Source: Russula earlei (taxonomy: Eukaryota; Basidiomycota; Agaricomycetes; Russulales; Russulaceae). From it: a DNA stretch of 50,216 nucleotides. The stretch spans positions 1 to 50,216 of the forward strand of contig JAGFNK010000391.1 in assembly GCA_025769875.1 (NCBI GenBank), read 5' to 3'. The translations under genes and the position numbers were made by a program. Positions 32,750 to 43,060 of this stretch are shown here, piece after piece. The notes below the pieces were generated by a model. That model was not told the origin of the DNA, made no database searches, and saw only the letters and a program-made list of their open reading frames with translations. How positions within the stretch are numbered: position 1 is the stretch's first letter; each line of letters opens with the position of its first letter.

Positions 32750-33579
32750 TGTTACGAACCAAGGCCAGGTCCTGGCCGAAGATGGTCCTGTTTCACTCAA
32801 GAGAGACCTCTCTCACTTTGCATTACCAACTCCCTTCCGTTTTCTGGGTTATCCCTCCTGCGGTGCAAGATATCGCTATTGCAAAGACACTATAACACGA
32901 CCAGGCACCCATTTCCTAATCGGGTAATCATCGCGTGGCAGCCACATGGTCACCCAGCCACCAGGAACCCAAAACAGCGGCACAAACTCTTAGAAACTAT
33001 TGCACAACTCATCTGACGTCATCAAGGCTCCAATGACATCATGGCTGACTGAGCGACTCCACAGTGACCTCATAGGCTCACTAAGCACTCCACAGTGACA
33101 TCATAATGATGTCATCGCTCCACAATGATCTGTAATGCGCTCAGTAAGCCTGAAAGCTGACACAAGCAAGTTTATGCCTCTGCAGTCCTATTGGATGGTA
33201 CCAAAGAAGTCTAGAATAGTCCCAGTTCTTTGTAATCGACCCTGTACACTGTATATAAGCCCCAATGAAGTATGGCAGTCGTCAGACTGTCCATTTGTGA
33301 TACTCTCATCTTCCTGGGTACTCCCCGCGACCGCTCAGTTTAAAGACTCCTCTCGTCTCCAAGGTACTCTTCTATGACCGCCTTGTTTAAAGCCCCTCGC
33401 TGCACTGGCTTCTAACCTTCGCCTCTGCCTCCAGTTACACATACCAGTCCCCATCTGGTATATCTTCATCATTTGGCTCAGTCCTCTTGTTCAACGCCGC
33501 CTACGCCGCAGTACCATCTGTTCCGACCCTTGCCCACCTGCTCCTGAGTCCTTAGTGATCAGCAGTACGTGTCTTGACA
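32750..33579 (+). mobile_element. solo LTR A, family H, inserted in gag (830 bp)
   Basis: TGTTACGAACCAAGGCC...TGTCTTGACA with perfect target duplication GTCAC (32745-32749 and 33580-33584). It has TATATAAG at 33252-33259. It splits the tail of gag between knuckle and C-terminus. Confidence 0.95.
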
Positions 33580-33789
33580 GTCACCATCACAACCGAATCC
33601 CCATCCACAGAGGTCGCCGAAGAGGATGCGGTCATCAAATTAGCAAAGACTGGTGAAGGGACTCTCTGTAAAGGATAGGGAAGCCTTTATTAAGGCTCTA
33701 ATGGGAGATGATGAAGACAAAGAGGAGGATTTTTCAGACACTTGAGCATAACAGTGATTGCTTGAGCTTTAGGTATTGACTCCATGTAC

Positions 33790-35972
33790 AAATCTCAAAA
33801 AAAGTCAATATCAGTGATGACTACTATTTACATTGGATCGAACAAAGCCGAAAGAAAAGCCCTAATAGATAGTGGAGCCACCTGAATGCTTCATATCCCC
33901 CAAATTGACAAAGGAATTACACCTACAAACCAGAAACCTAGAACCAACCAGAAATGTTAGAAACGTCGACGGAACACTTAATTGTTTAGGAAAAATTACT
34001 CAAACCATTGACTTGGAACTAAAATTGCTAGGACAAAAACACACACACCAATTTCTGGTGGCAGACATAGGACAAGATGACATCATCCTAGGATATCCAT
34101 TCTTAGAATCAACTAATCCAAGAATAAACTGGTCCAAGGGAACCATGATGGGAAGGATCACCCTCACAGGAGATCAAGAAACACCACCATGGATTAAAAC
34201 CCTAACAAATTGGGAAGAAGGAGACGAACTATGGCTACAGACCCAGATATGCAAAACCACCATAGCTCAACAACTGGCAGAGTCACAAATGCAAGACAAA
34301 CCTAAGACCTGGCAGGAAATGGTCCCTCATCAATATCACCAATATGGACAAGTATTCATGGAACAAGAATCAGAAAGATTCCCTGGACCAAGAAAGTGGG
34401 ACCACGCCATCGACCTAAAACCAGATGCCCCAACAACAATCAATTGCAGAGTATACCCCTTATCACCTAAAGAAAAAGAAGAACAAGGGAAATTCCTTGA
34501 ACAAAACTTACGACTTAAATGAATTAGGAGGTCCAATTCACCATACGCTAGTGGATTCTTTCTTATAAAAAAGAAAGATGGGAAATTTCGACCAGTACAG
34601 GATTACAGAAACCTAAATAAATGGATGATACCAAACGTATATCCACTACCTCTAATCCCGGAACTCATCCACACCCTGGCAGGAAAAGAACTTTTTACTA
34701 AATTCGATGTCAGATGGGGTTATAACAATATCCTGAATCAAAGAAGGAGGATGAATGGAAGGCAGCCTTCAAAACCAGCAATGGGTTATTTGAACCTACG
34801 GTGATGTTCTTCGGACTGACAAACTCTCCAGCTACCTTCCAAACTATGATGGACGACATTTTTCAAGAGGAGCTCGCACAAGGATGGTTGAAAATCTACA
34901 TGGATGACATTATCATCGCCACCAAAAACGATGAAGACAAACACGCAATTAAAGTCAACCACATACTATCCAAACTAAAACAGCACTGACCTCTACCTCA
35001 AACCAGAAAAATGCCAATTCCATGAACAAAAGGTAGAATACCTCAGAGTAATCATAGGAGAAGGACAAATAACCATGGACCCCATCAAAGTCAAAGGAAT
35101 CAACGATTGGCCAACCCCATCAACTCTAAAAGAAGTCAGAAGTTTCTTAGGATTCTGCAACTTCTATCGAAACTTTATACCCAACTTCTCCATAAAAGCC
35201 AGACCATTAAACGACTTGACAAAGAAAAATAAATAATGGGAATGGACAACAAAGGAAGATCAAACCTTTCAAGTCTTAAAAAGGACCTGCGTATCTTACC
35301 CAGTACTTTGTACTCCAGACTGGACAAAACAATTCACTCTAGACACCGACACATCAGGATTTGCCATTGGAGTGGTCATATCACAAGAACACAAAGATGG
35401 TTTACATCCAATTGCATACTACTCCAGAACGTTGTTGGATGCAGAAAAGAACTACAATGCGCATGACAAAGAATTAGCAGCGGTAATATTTGGACTAAAA
35501 AGTGGACGACCATTCTTCTTAGGAGCCAATAAACCAGTAAGGATAAGGACAGACCATAAAAACCTTACCTATTTCAAAGAACCACAAAAACTAACAGGAT
35601 GACAAGCCAGATGGATGCAATATATGCAAGATTTCAACTTCACCATGGAACATGTCCCTGGACACACACATACAATCGCCGACACACTTTCTCATTGCAA
35701 AGACCTTAACAAGGGGGTAGAAGAACAAAAAACTACATTACTACCACCTGAAATCCTCGCCCAAAAACCTACCTACCAGACAACCATGAACGACCATGAG
35801 AAAGTCTAGACAATTCCACGGAACACCCTTTGCAGACATCCAGGAATAGCCAACAACTGGGATTTTAGTTCAAACAATACTATTGACGGCATATATACAG
35901 AAATTCGTAGACAATTCAAGGCTGCGAATGCCAAGAGTCAAGACAACTACCCAGAAAGAAAGCCACAACCTT
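33790..35972 (+). pseudogene. pol of G element: protease, RT, RNase H
   Basis: The protease motif LIDSGAT is near 33862, with a one-base frame change right after it. DLELKLLGQ and ILGYPFLEST follow. RT: linker ERFPGPRKWDHAIDLKP, FTKFDVRWGYNN, FFGLTNSPATFQTM and intact YMDD at 34897-34908. RNase H: DTSGFAIGVVISQ-like region in shifted frame, NYNAHDKELAAVIFG, RIRTDHKNLTYF, MEHVPGHTHTIADTLSH. Defects are TGA at 34520, frameshifts near 34735 and 34985, TAA near 35234 and TGA at 35600. It was cut at 35973 by solo LTR B near the integrase zinc finger. Confidence 0.92.
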
Positions 35973-36755
35973 TGTACGAACCAAGGCAGCTGGCGAAGAT
36001 TGTCCTACTTCACTCAAGAACTCTATCATTTGCATTGCGACTCCTTCATTTCGGGTATCCCCCGTACAAGAATGCTATGCAAAGCACTTAAACGACCACC
36101 AGTTTCCTAATGTAATCATCGCTGAGACATGGCCACCAGCCACCATGGACCGAAACAGGCACACACTCTTAGAAACTGTTATAAATCATCTGACGTCATC
36201 AAGGCTCCAATGACATCATGGCTGACTGAGCGACTCCACAATGACCTCATAGGCTCACTAAGCGCTCCACTGTGACATCATAATGATGTCATCGCTCCAC
36301 AATGATCAGTAATGCGCTCAGTAAGCCTGAAAGTTGACACAAGCAAGTTTATGCCTCTGTAGTCCTATTGGATGGTACCAAAGAGTCTAGAATAGTCCCA
36401 GTGCTTTGTAATCGACCCTGTATACTGTATATAAGCCCCAATGAAGCATGGCAGTCGTCAGACTGTCCATTTGTGATACTCTCATCTTCCTGGGTACTCC
36501 CCTGCGACCGCTCAGTTTAAAGATTCCCCTCGCTTCCAAGGTACTCTTCAACGACCGCCTTGTTTAAAGTCCCCTCGCTACACTGGCCTCCAGCCTTCGC
36601 CTTTGTCTCTTGCAGCACCTACCAGTCCCCATCTGGTACCTCCTCGTCGTTTGGCTCGTCCTCTTGTTCAACACCGCCTTTGCCGCGTATCATCTGTTCC
36701 GACCTTTGCCCACCTGCTCCTGAGTCCACACGGATCAGCAGTACGTGTCTTGACA
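35973..36755 (+). mobile_element. solo LTR B, family H, inserted in integrase (783 bp)
   Basis: TGTACGAACCAAGGC...TGTCTTGACA. CCTT(T) appears on both sides, consistent with a 5-bp duplication blurred by loss of T at the LTR start. TATATAAG at 36428-36435. The pol frame continues beyond it. Confidence 0.9.
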
Positions 36756-37810
36756 CCTTTCCACTCGACACACACATTGAACAAGGCCCCTTTCAATATG
36801 TATCAATGGACCTCATCACTGACCTACCCAAATCAGAAGGATTCGATAGTATTCTTACCATCATCGACCAAGGATGCTCCAAAGCAACAAAGTTTATCCC
36901 ATGCAACAAAACAATCGATGGAACAGGCGTCGCACACAAATATCTGAAACACCTTGTGCCCTGGTTCAGTATTCCCAAAAGAATTATCTCCGACAGAGAC
37001 CCTTGATTCACATCAAACTTCTCCAAGGCCATGTGTAAAAATCTAGGCATCAAACAAAACATGTCCACCACGTTTCATCCCCAAACTGATGGACAGACAG
37101 AAAGAATGAACGCATGGCTAGAACAATACCTAAGACCCTGGACCATGACTCACCCACACTCCTGGGCAAAGATGCTCCCCTTGGCAGAATATGCACACAA
37201 CTCGTGGAAACATGAAACATCACAAAGATCACCGCACGAACTCCTCATGGGATTCAAACCCCAAATTAACATCAGTCTAGAAGACAATAATGTACCTTCA
37301 TCCACCAATCGCCTAAAACAACTAGAAGCAAGACAAGATGCTCAACAACTTCTTGAACGTAAACAACAACCCCTAAAACCTGACATCAAGGAAATGGAAG
37401 AAGGAACCCTTGTATGGCTAGAAGCAAAGAACCTCAAAACATGAGGAACACACAAGTTAATGCCCAAAAGATATGGCCCATTCCCCATCACAAAAAGAAT
37501 TTCCAAAGTAGCCTATCAATTACAACTTCTGCCATCAATGAAAATACACGATGTCTTTCACGTCAACCTACTTCTCCCCTACATAGAGACAGAAGAATAC
37601 GGCATGCCGTTTACACACCCTCCACTGACCGTCGAAAACAAGGAAGAATACGAAATTGAAGCGATTCTAGACACTAGAAGGTTTGGACGAACACATAAAC
37701 TCCAATACCTCGTGCACTGGAAAGGATACCCTGCGTCAGATCTCATGGGTTGACCACCACGACCTTAATGCCCCAGAACTTCTAAAAGAATACTACTCTG
37801 CTTTGGCTGG
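36756..37810 (+). pseudogene. integrase and chromodomain of G element
   Basis: Core motifs are SMDLITDLPKSEGFDS (first Asp), IISDRDP (second Asp) and HPQTDGQTERMNAWLEQ (Glu region). The C-terminal GPFPITKRISKVAYQL segment and a chromodomain (LQYLVHWKGYPAS) near 37697-37750 follow. The chromodomain would direct integration to modified histone H3. Stops are TGA at 37004 and 37442; the chromodomain is cut by a frame change at DLMG*. Confidence 0.93.
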
Positions 37811-37880
37811 ATGACCCCAAGTATAAAGACACCACCTACAGACGACTACCCCCCACCGCTCCATCCCCAGATACTACAAC

Positions 37881-39069
37881 ATGACTTCCACACAGAACTC
37901 CCCCACCGCTTCCACTGCTACCCTTGTACCTACTCCCCCACCGCTTCCACTGCTACCCTTGTACCTACTCCCCCTTACTCTCCTGCACTTATCCACTTGC
38001 CACTGTCCAGAAAACCATCCCCCTCGACAGCAGCAACCATCAACACCAGGATACTCATTCGACGTGCCGCGCAGCATGCCGCAATGGCCATACAAGCACA
38101 CGAACTATGGGAAGACAACTCCCTCACCACTATACTACGTGCCTTCGGTAACCGATCTCCCACACAAGGAACCAACTCGCCTGTCAGAACTCGCAGTCCC
38201 TCTTATCATGTTTGCTCCCCTTCACCTGACCCCATTCCGATCCCTCCACGCATCACTACTCCCGTCATCGAGCAAGTCGAAAATGTTGTCCTACTCAACA
38301 AAAACTTCGCCCCGATAAACCTCAAGAGAACACCGCCTCCCGTCTATGAGCCATCTACTAACCACATCCAACCCTCAGAGTTAGAAGAACTTGGAGAAGG
38401 ATGGGAAGAAGGAGACCTCGGACTAGATCTACTAATCCCAGATCCAGGAGATGAAGACGACACACTCCCCCCTCGCTTTGTCCTCCCCGACCTCATGCAT
38501 GGCTTCCCCTCTTTACTAGCCACTTATGGTCCTGGGTGTCCCACTCACTGTATCCCCATTCGAGCTCAAGCTGACCCCTATCCCCATCCTCTTCTTACAC
38601 AAAAAGATGCCTTCTTATTTAAAGATGGCCTTAGGCACACCACAGCCATAGATGAGGCAATCAGGTTCGAACAGGACCTATCTTTGGAAGCTGAAGTACA
38701 CCGCTACCGATTTGCCATAAAAAAGATGCGACAAATGGCAAACTGTCTTGTCACCGCTCACGAAAGATATCATGACATGATGTGGGAAGTAAGGGACTCG
38801 GAGATCAAATTAGCCAAGGCTAATGCCAAAGCTCACCTTGAACCACAGGTCCTATTCGGGACCATGCCTCAACTCATGGACCAGGAACACCAAGATGCCA
38901 AACAAGCTCTATTAGACCCATGGTACCAATTTCTTCCTTGACTCTCCAACAAATGTGCCTGGTGTCACGACGGAGGACATGACACATTCGAATGCCCTAA
39001 GATCGCCATCTGCGTCCACTGTAATCATCATGGGCACATAGCTGACCGCTGCAGAAACCCACATCGATG
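37881..39069 (+). pseudogene. extra 3' ORF (ORF3) with tandem CCHC knuckles, G element
   Basis: Best start is ATG 37881 (MTSTQNSPTASTATLVPTP), matching the layer-1 copy. A 35-bp tandem duplication (37900-37934 and 37935-37969) then shifts the frame. The main frame runs to TGA 38939 and resumes as CAWCHDGGHDTFEC and CVHCNHHGHIADRC, two CX2CX4HX4C knuckles. The middle is strongly conserved with the minus-strand copy (DLGLDLLIPDPGDEDDT, YGPGCPTH, LAKANAKAHLEP). It lies between the chromodomain and the LTR, where standard Ty3 elements have nothing. Confidence 0.85.
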
Positions 39070-39164
39070 ATGCAAAACTGATAGAATGTGTCGAGTCCCT
39101 CACAATCAACTTCATTTCACACTCATCATTGTCAATCAACTATCTTCCCTTACACCGCTTAGAC

Positions 39165-39180
39165 ATTAACAAGGGGGTGA
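39165..39180 (+). promoter_or_regulatory. polypurine tract of G element
   Basis: ATTAACAAGGGGGTGA ends exactly at the TGTCAC start of the 3' LTR. Confidence 0.8.
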
Positions 39181-39675
39181 TGTCACAAGTACCGGCCCCT
39201 CAGACTGGACCGGCAACCGGGCGAGCCTACCCGGACAAGCCTCGCAGTCTTCATATGTTTCATGACTCATTAAAAGCCTCACATGTACCACCACCTTCCA
39301 GCGTGTTCCAGCCTTGATCGCCTCATTACTACTGCATGTCTACAATTTGATATAGGACATAGCTGTCTATATAAACCTGTCAGTAGAGGAGAACAAGCCT
39401 TAAGCTTGTTCTCTTGTGAAATATCACTGGATTCTAGCTTCGGGACTGTAGGCTTGCAGGGAATCAAGCAATCGACTCAGAAACCTTCTCCACTCTCTAG
39501 GTCTTTGAATGCGAAGACTTATCCATTGTATTTCCTCTCCGTGGTACACACTAGCCTTTGCTGTGTTGTCACCAAGATCCCTGAATCTCGCGAGAACTTG
39601 TCATCTCACTCGACTCAGTGTGCACATCTCGCACATGAAACAATTTGTCAGCAACACTGCCCCCAGTCGGTGACA
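39181..39675 (+). repeat. 3' LTR of G element
   Basis: 495 bp with intact TATATAAA at 39368-39375 and the start-site hairpin. It is followed by the ATCTT duplication. Confidence 0.95.
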
Positions 39676-39680
39676 ATCTT

Positions 39681-40449
39681 TCTTTTTGATTAAAAAGAAG
39701 CCGCTTGCATATGGTGAATTGGATCTCCTAATTTGTTTTAATCGTAGGTTTTGTTCAAGGAATTTTCCCTGTTCCTCTTTTTCTTTGAGTGAAAGAGGAT
39801 ATACTCTACAGTTGATTGTTGTGGGGGCATTGGGTTTGAGATCAATGGTGTGGTCCCATTTCCTTGGTCCAGGGAATCTTTCTGATTCTTGTTCCATGAA
39901 GACTTGGCCATATGTGTGATACTGAGGGGGAACTATTTGTTGCCAAGTCAGTTGTTTTGATTCCATTTGAGACTCTGCTAATTGTTGGGCAATTGTAGTC
40001 TTTCATAGTTGGGTTTGCATCCAGAGTTCATCTCCTTCTTCCCATTCGATGATGTTTTTTATCCACTCTGGTGTCTCTTTGTCTCCAGATAGGACTATCC
40101 TTCCCATTAATGTTCCTTTGGTCCAGTTAATTTTAGGGTTTGTTGATTCGAGGAAGGGGTATCCCAGGATCAGGTTGTCTTGTCCAATATCTGCTATGAG
40201 GAATTGGTGTTTACTTCTTTGACCTAGTAGTTTTAGTTCTAGGTCTACCGCTTGGGTGATCTTTCCTAGATGGTTAGGAGTATTGTTGACATTTTTTACT
40301 ATCCTGGGTGTTGATAGTTCTTGTGTCTTCAGTTGGAGTTTCTTAGTTAGTTTTGGGGAGATGAAACATTTGGTCGCCCCACTATTGATTAATGCAACTT
40401 TCTTTTTGGCTTTTGAGGTTCCAATGTATATCGTCAAGTTGACCTGCAT
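39681..40449 (-). pseudogene. protease and RT N-terminus of layer-1 G element
   Basis: The protease frame begins MQVNLTIYIGTSKAKKKVAL and its active site reads LINSGAT (Asn at 40384-40386) where the sister element has LIDSGAT, so the catalytic Asp is lost. It continues DNLILGYPFLEST to a stop near 40003, then the RT linker ERFPGPRKWDHTIDLKP and SGFFLIKKKD at the insertion point of the plus-strand G element. Confidence 0.92.
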
Positions 40450-40511
40450 TGACTTTTTTATAGTGTTATATACATTGGTGGTACCTAGGGCCCGAGTGAT
40501 CGCTGATATGC

Positions 40512-41195
40512 TCAGGCATCTGAAAAATCCTTCTCCTTGTCATTATTGGCTTCTCCAGTCTGCATCTTGATGAATTCTTCCCTTTCTTCTTTAGAGAGGG
40601 CTTTAGCAGCCTTTGCAACTTTAGTGGTTGTGCTCTCTTCGATGATCTCAACAATGGAGGATTTGGATGTGGTGGTGGTCACCTCTGCTGTGCACGTGCA
40701 TGTCGTTTCACATTTCAGTTTCGTGGGGCAGTCCCTGGCAAGGTGTCCCTGTTTTGAGCAGTGGAAACGCCTGCCTTCGGCGCAATGTTTCTCTTTATCG
40801 GCTTTGGTGATCACTTTGCATGCTGCACCGGCGCTGGTGTCCATCATGTTTGGGTTGCGAGGTGGGAGGCATGCGCATGGTGCGGTTGCGTTGTTAGTGG
40901 TGTTGCCACATGTGCCCCAGGTGGAGAGACAAGCCCAAGGGTGATTCAGATTCATGTTGCAATTGTGCATGTTGGTGTGATTGGTGAGGACTGCACATTT
41001 ATGCATCCAGATCCGGTGTTGTTTTTGTGCACCGGAAATCCATTCCTGAAATGTAATGGGGTCTTCTTGGCTGATGATGGCTTCAACCAAGGGCTTGGGG
41101 AGGCCACACGCGAAGAGGCACATGACCATTGGGTCGTCTGTGTGTAGGGATCCACGATGCGCATGTAGTTCAAAATTGGCAATGTACTCATCAAG
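40512..41195 (-). pseudogene. gag C-terminal half of layer-1 G element
   Basis: Capsid end (DPMVMCLFACGLPKPLVEAI), then NPNMMDTSAGAACKVITKADKEKHC, a knuckle reading FHCSKQGHLARDC with the first Cys changed to Arg (RRFHC instead of CFHC), and a Lys/Glu-rich tail ending EKDFSDA. Open for about 228 codons. The upstream part was displaced by the H element at 41196. Confidence 0.9.
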
Positions 41196-41459
41196 TGTTA
41201 CGAACCGAGGCCAAGTCCTGGCCAAGGATTGTCCTATTTTACTCAAGAAAGACCTCTCTCACTTTGCATTGCCAACTCCCTTCCATTTTCTGGGCTATCC
41301 CTCCTGTGGTACAAGATATTGCTATTGCAAAGGCACTCTAACACGACCAGGCACCGGTTTCCTAATCGGGTAATCATCGCGTGGCAGCCACATGGCCACC
41401 CAGCCACCATGGACCCGAAACAGTGGCACAAACTCTTAGAAACTGTTGCATAAATCATC

Positions 41460-41560
41460 TGACGTCATCAAGGCTCCAATGACATCATGGCTGACTGAGC
41501 GACTCCACAATGACCTCATAGGCTCACTAAGCGCCCCACAGTGACATCATAATGATGTCA
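41460..41560 (+). promoter_or_regulatory. CRE-like site cluster in the H LTR U3
   Basis: TGACGTCA (41460-41467), TGACATCA (41480-41487), TGACCTCA (41511-41518) and the palindrome TGACATCAT A ATGATGTCA (41542-41560). Perfect and near-perfect bZIP (CRE/ATF) sites, kept in LTRs A, B and D too. Confidence 0.6.
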
Positions 41561-41696
41561 TTGCTCCACAATGATCAGTAATGCGCTCAGTAAGCCTGAA
41601 ACTCGACATAAGCAAGTTTATGCCTCTGTAGTCCTATTGGATGGTACCAAAGAGTCTAGAATAGTCCCAGTGCTTTGTAATCGACCCTGTACACTG

Positions 41697-41704
41697 TATA
41701 TAAG
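41697..41704 (+). promoter_or_regulatory. TATA box of the H LTR
   Basis: TATATAAG, conserved in all four H LTRs (also 33252, 36428, 48538). The predicted RNA start is about 30 nt downstream. Confidence 0.75.
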
Positions 41705-41728
41705 CCCCAATGAAGCATGGCAGTCGTC

Positions 41729-41738
41729 AGACTGTCCA
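41729..41738 (+). promoter_or_regulatory. putative self-primer at the H RNA 5' end
   Basis: AGACTGTCCA, 32 nt after the TATA start, is perfectly complementary to the primer site at 42027-42036. It is the right half of a degenerate hairpin (GGCAGTC GTC AGACTGTCC region). Confidence 0.65.
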
Positions 41739-42026
41739 TTTGTGATACTCTCATACTCCTGGGTACTCCCCTGCGACCACTCAGTTTAAAGACTTCCCTC
41801 GCCTCCAAGGTACTCTTCAACGACCGCCTTGTCTAAAGCCCCTTCGCTGCACTGGCCTCCAACCTTCGCCTCTGCCTCTTGCAACACTTACCAGTCCCCA
41901 TCTGGTACCTCCTCGTCGTTTGGCTCGTCCTCTTGTTCAACGCCGCCCACGCCGCATATCATCTGTTCCGACCCTTGCCCACCTGCTCCTGAGTCCTTAG
42001 TGATCAGCAGTACGTGTCTTGACATC

Positions 42027-42036
42027 TGGACAGTCT
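42027..42036 (+). promoter_or_regulatory. primer-binding site of H
   Basis: TGGACAGTCT, 2 nt after the LTR. It starts TGG like a tRNA-type site, but pairs over 10 nt with the element's own predicted RNA 5' end, so self-priming is the simpler reading. The same sequence follows LTR D. Confidence 0.65.
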
Positions 42037-42070
42037 CTCATCATTCTTGTATTGACCAGCCAACGCTCAA

Positions 42071-42994
42071 GTGTCTACTCCCAACTCCCCCACTCTTGTC
42101 AATACCTCCCTGCGTCTCCCTTCTCCTCTCCAGCCCACTCCACGCACTGCTCTTCGCATCCTCACTGAAGACGTCGACCCGGTCGACACATCCTCACCCC
42201 TCATCCTCTTGTACTCCCAAACGGCTCCCCCATCGTCTCCTACCACTGCCCAGCCTATCCCAGACAACTTTGTCCCTGTCGGCACTCCCCCTCCAGCGCA
42301 GAACGAGCAACAGCAAGCGGACCGTCCTCCCTTACCTGAAGGCTTCCTCGACCGTCCCCCTTGCACAGTATTTCGCTTCCATCCGCACCAGTACTTCGTC
42401 CTCCCTACCACCAATCGTCGCCAGGAGCAGTGGTGTCCCCTCCACAACTTGAATCATCAAGACTACCTTGGACGCATCCCTACCTCAGACCAGTTAGCTC
42501 GTCGCGCATTCACAGACACCTTCACTACCGCCTTTCGTGCACGCATCATCCACACTTTTGCGGTAGAACCCTCCAACACTGCCCTTGCCACCCAGTACAA
42601 TCTCACCCCCTTCGGCATCTGCTCCAACGTCGGGATATACGCCCCAGACGCTGACTTTCCCCTCGGACGCATCGCTTACATTTTTAACACCTCGTTATTT
42701 AGGAAACTACTTACCTTGCCTGCTATTTACTGCCCTGCTTACGAGGGCTCGTTTTGCTTATCTATCGTACACGACTTCTTGGACGGACGTCTCGCTTTCG
42801 CATACAGCTACTTACACTTCGAGGAGAACAGTAACCGCGTGTCCCTACGTCACTATTCGACTTATACAGTCGACACCATCCGCTTTAACCCCCAGCTACT
42901 TCGCTTTTGCTTTACGCCTTGTATTCCCCTTAACCCTCTCGAAATAATTGAGAGGTACCAGCTCGAAACCATAGATCTTGCGCACAGTTCTTAA
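42071..42994 (+). CDS. H accessory ORF1, unknown, no AUG start
   Basis: Open frame of about 307-313 codons after the stop at 42053-42055. The first near-cognate start is GTG at 42071 (VSTPNSPTLVN). There is no methionine codon anywhere in it. The N-terminal third is Pro/Thr/Ser-rich; the rest looks globular, rich in aromatic residues and Leu (RFHPHQYFVLPT, NVGIYAPDADFPLGRIAYIF, DFLDGRLAFAYSYLHFEE). The second H copy (48914-49854) keeps the same protein blocks between single-base indels. No family recognised. It must be made by non-AUG initiation or by fusion, or else be constrained for another reason. Confidence 0.7.
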   Translation: MSTPNSPTLVNTSLRLPSPLQPTPRTALRILTEDVDPVDTSSPLILLYSQTAPPSSPTTAQPIPDNFVPVGTPPPAQNEQQQADRPPLPEGFLDRPPCTVFRFHPHQYFVLPTTNRRQEQWCPLHNLNHQDYLGRIPTSDQLARRAFTDTFTTAFRARIIHTFAVEPSNTALATQYNLTPFGICSNVGIYAPDADFPLGRIAYIFNTSLFRKLLTLPAIYCPAYEGSFCLSIVHDFLDGRLAFAYSYLHFEENSNRVSLRHYSTYTVDTIRFNPQLLRFCFTPCIPLNPLEIIERYQLETIDLAHSS

Positions 42995-43005
42995 AAAGTA
43001 AGAAC
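42987..43005 (+). promoter_or_regulatory. conserved hairpin spanning the ORF1 stop codon
   Basis: GTTCTTA AAAAG TAAGAAC, with the TAA stop (42992-42994) at the stem/loop edge. The second copy has an even longer perfect stem GGTTCTTA...TAAGAACC (49846-49866). It is followed by the twice-repeated AATAAAGATC (from 43023), also conserved. Confidence 0.55.
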
Positions 43006-43060
43006 CACCCTTCTAACGCTTCAATAAAGATCAAATAAAGATCCTTTTGTTTTAACTAAA

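Larger units (their letters stand above)
30320..33744 (+). pseudogene. gag of G element, split by two solo LTRs
   Basis: ATG 30320 (MTTTRDWKTKGYQVP) opens 108 codons to a TGA at 30641-30643. The same frame then continues as the Pro-rich linker and capsid-like core (ILPDFFNGDRARMHAFLVAFN, EKAQDKLKELKMKDG) to a TGA at 31598. It continues further as LANSAWANHGNN to 31710. After the E solo LTR comes the CCHC knuckle (CFHCSLRGHLAHDC, about 32650-32692). After the A solo LTR the tail ends EEDFSDT at 33744. The TGAs probably replace CGA. So the first 108 codons may be the gag N-terminus and not a separate gene; readthrough is the alternative. Confidence 0.85.
29749..39675 (+). mobile_element. Ty3/gypsy chromovirus, family G, complete with nested solo LTRs
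   Basis: Both LTRs (29749-30243 and 39181-39675) are 495 bp and begin TGTCACAAG. The 5-bp duplication ATCTT flanks the whole (29744-29748 and 39676-39680). Order is gag, PR, RT, RNase H, integrase, chromodomain, ORF3. Three solo LTRs sit inside. The RT-before-integrase order and chromodomain place it with Tf1/sushi-type chromoviruses. It is inserted head-to-head into a member of its own family. Confidence 0.97.
41196..42024 (+). repeat. 5' LTR of H element (C copy, 829 bp)
   Basis: TGTTACGAACCG...TGTCTTGACA, same family as solo LTRs A and B and LTR D. No ATG occurs from the start-site hairpin (41721) to the LTR end. Confidence 0.95.

Noticed and set aside
42067..42447. Minus-strand ORF opposite H ORF1
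   Set aside because: Shadow of ORF1; no recognisable motif and not preserved in copy 2.
41829..42452. 207-codon open frame running from the H LTR into the leader
   Set aside because: It lacks ATG, overlaps ORF1 in another frame and is broken in LTRs A and D. It is probably a by-product of stop-poor, C-rich sequence, though solo LTR B also keeps part of it open.
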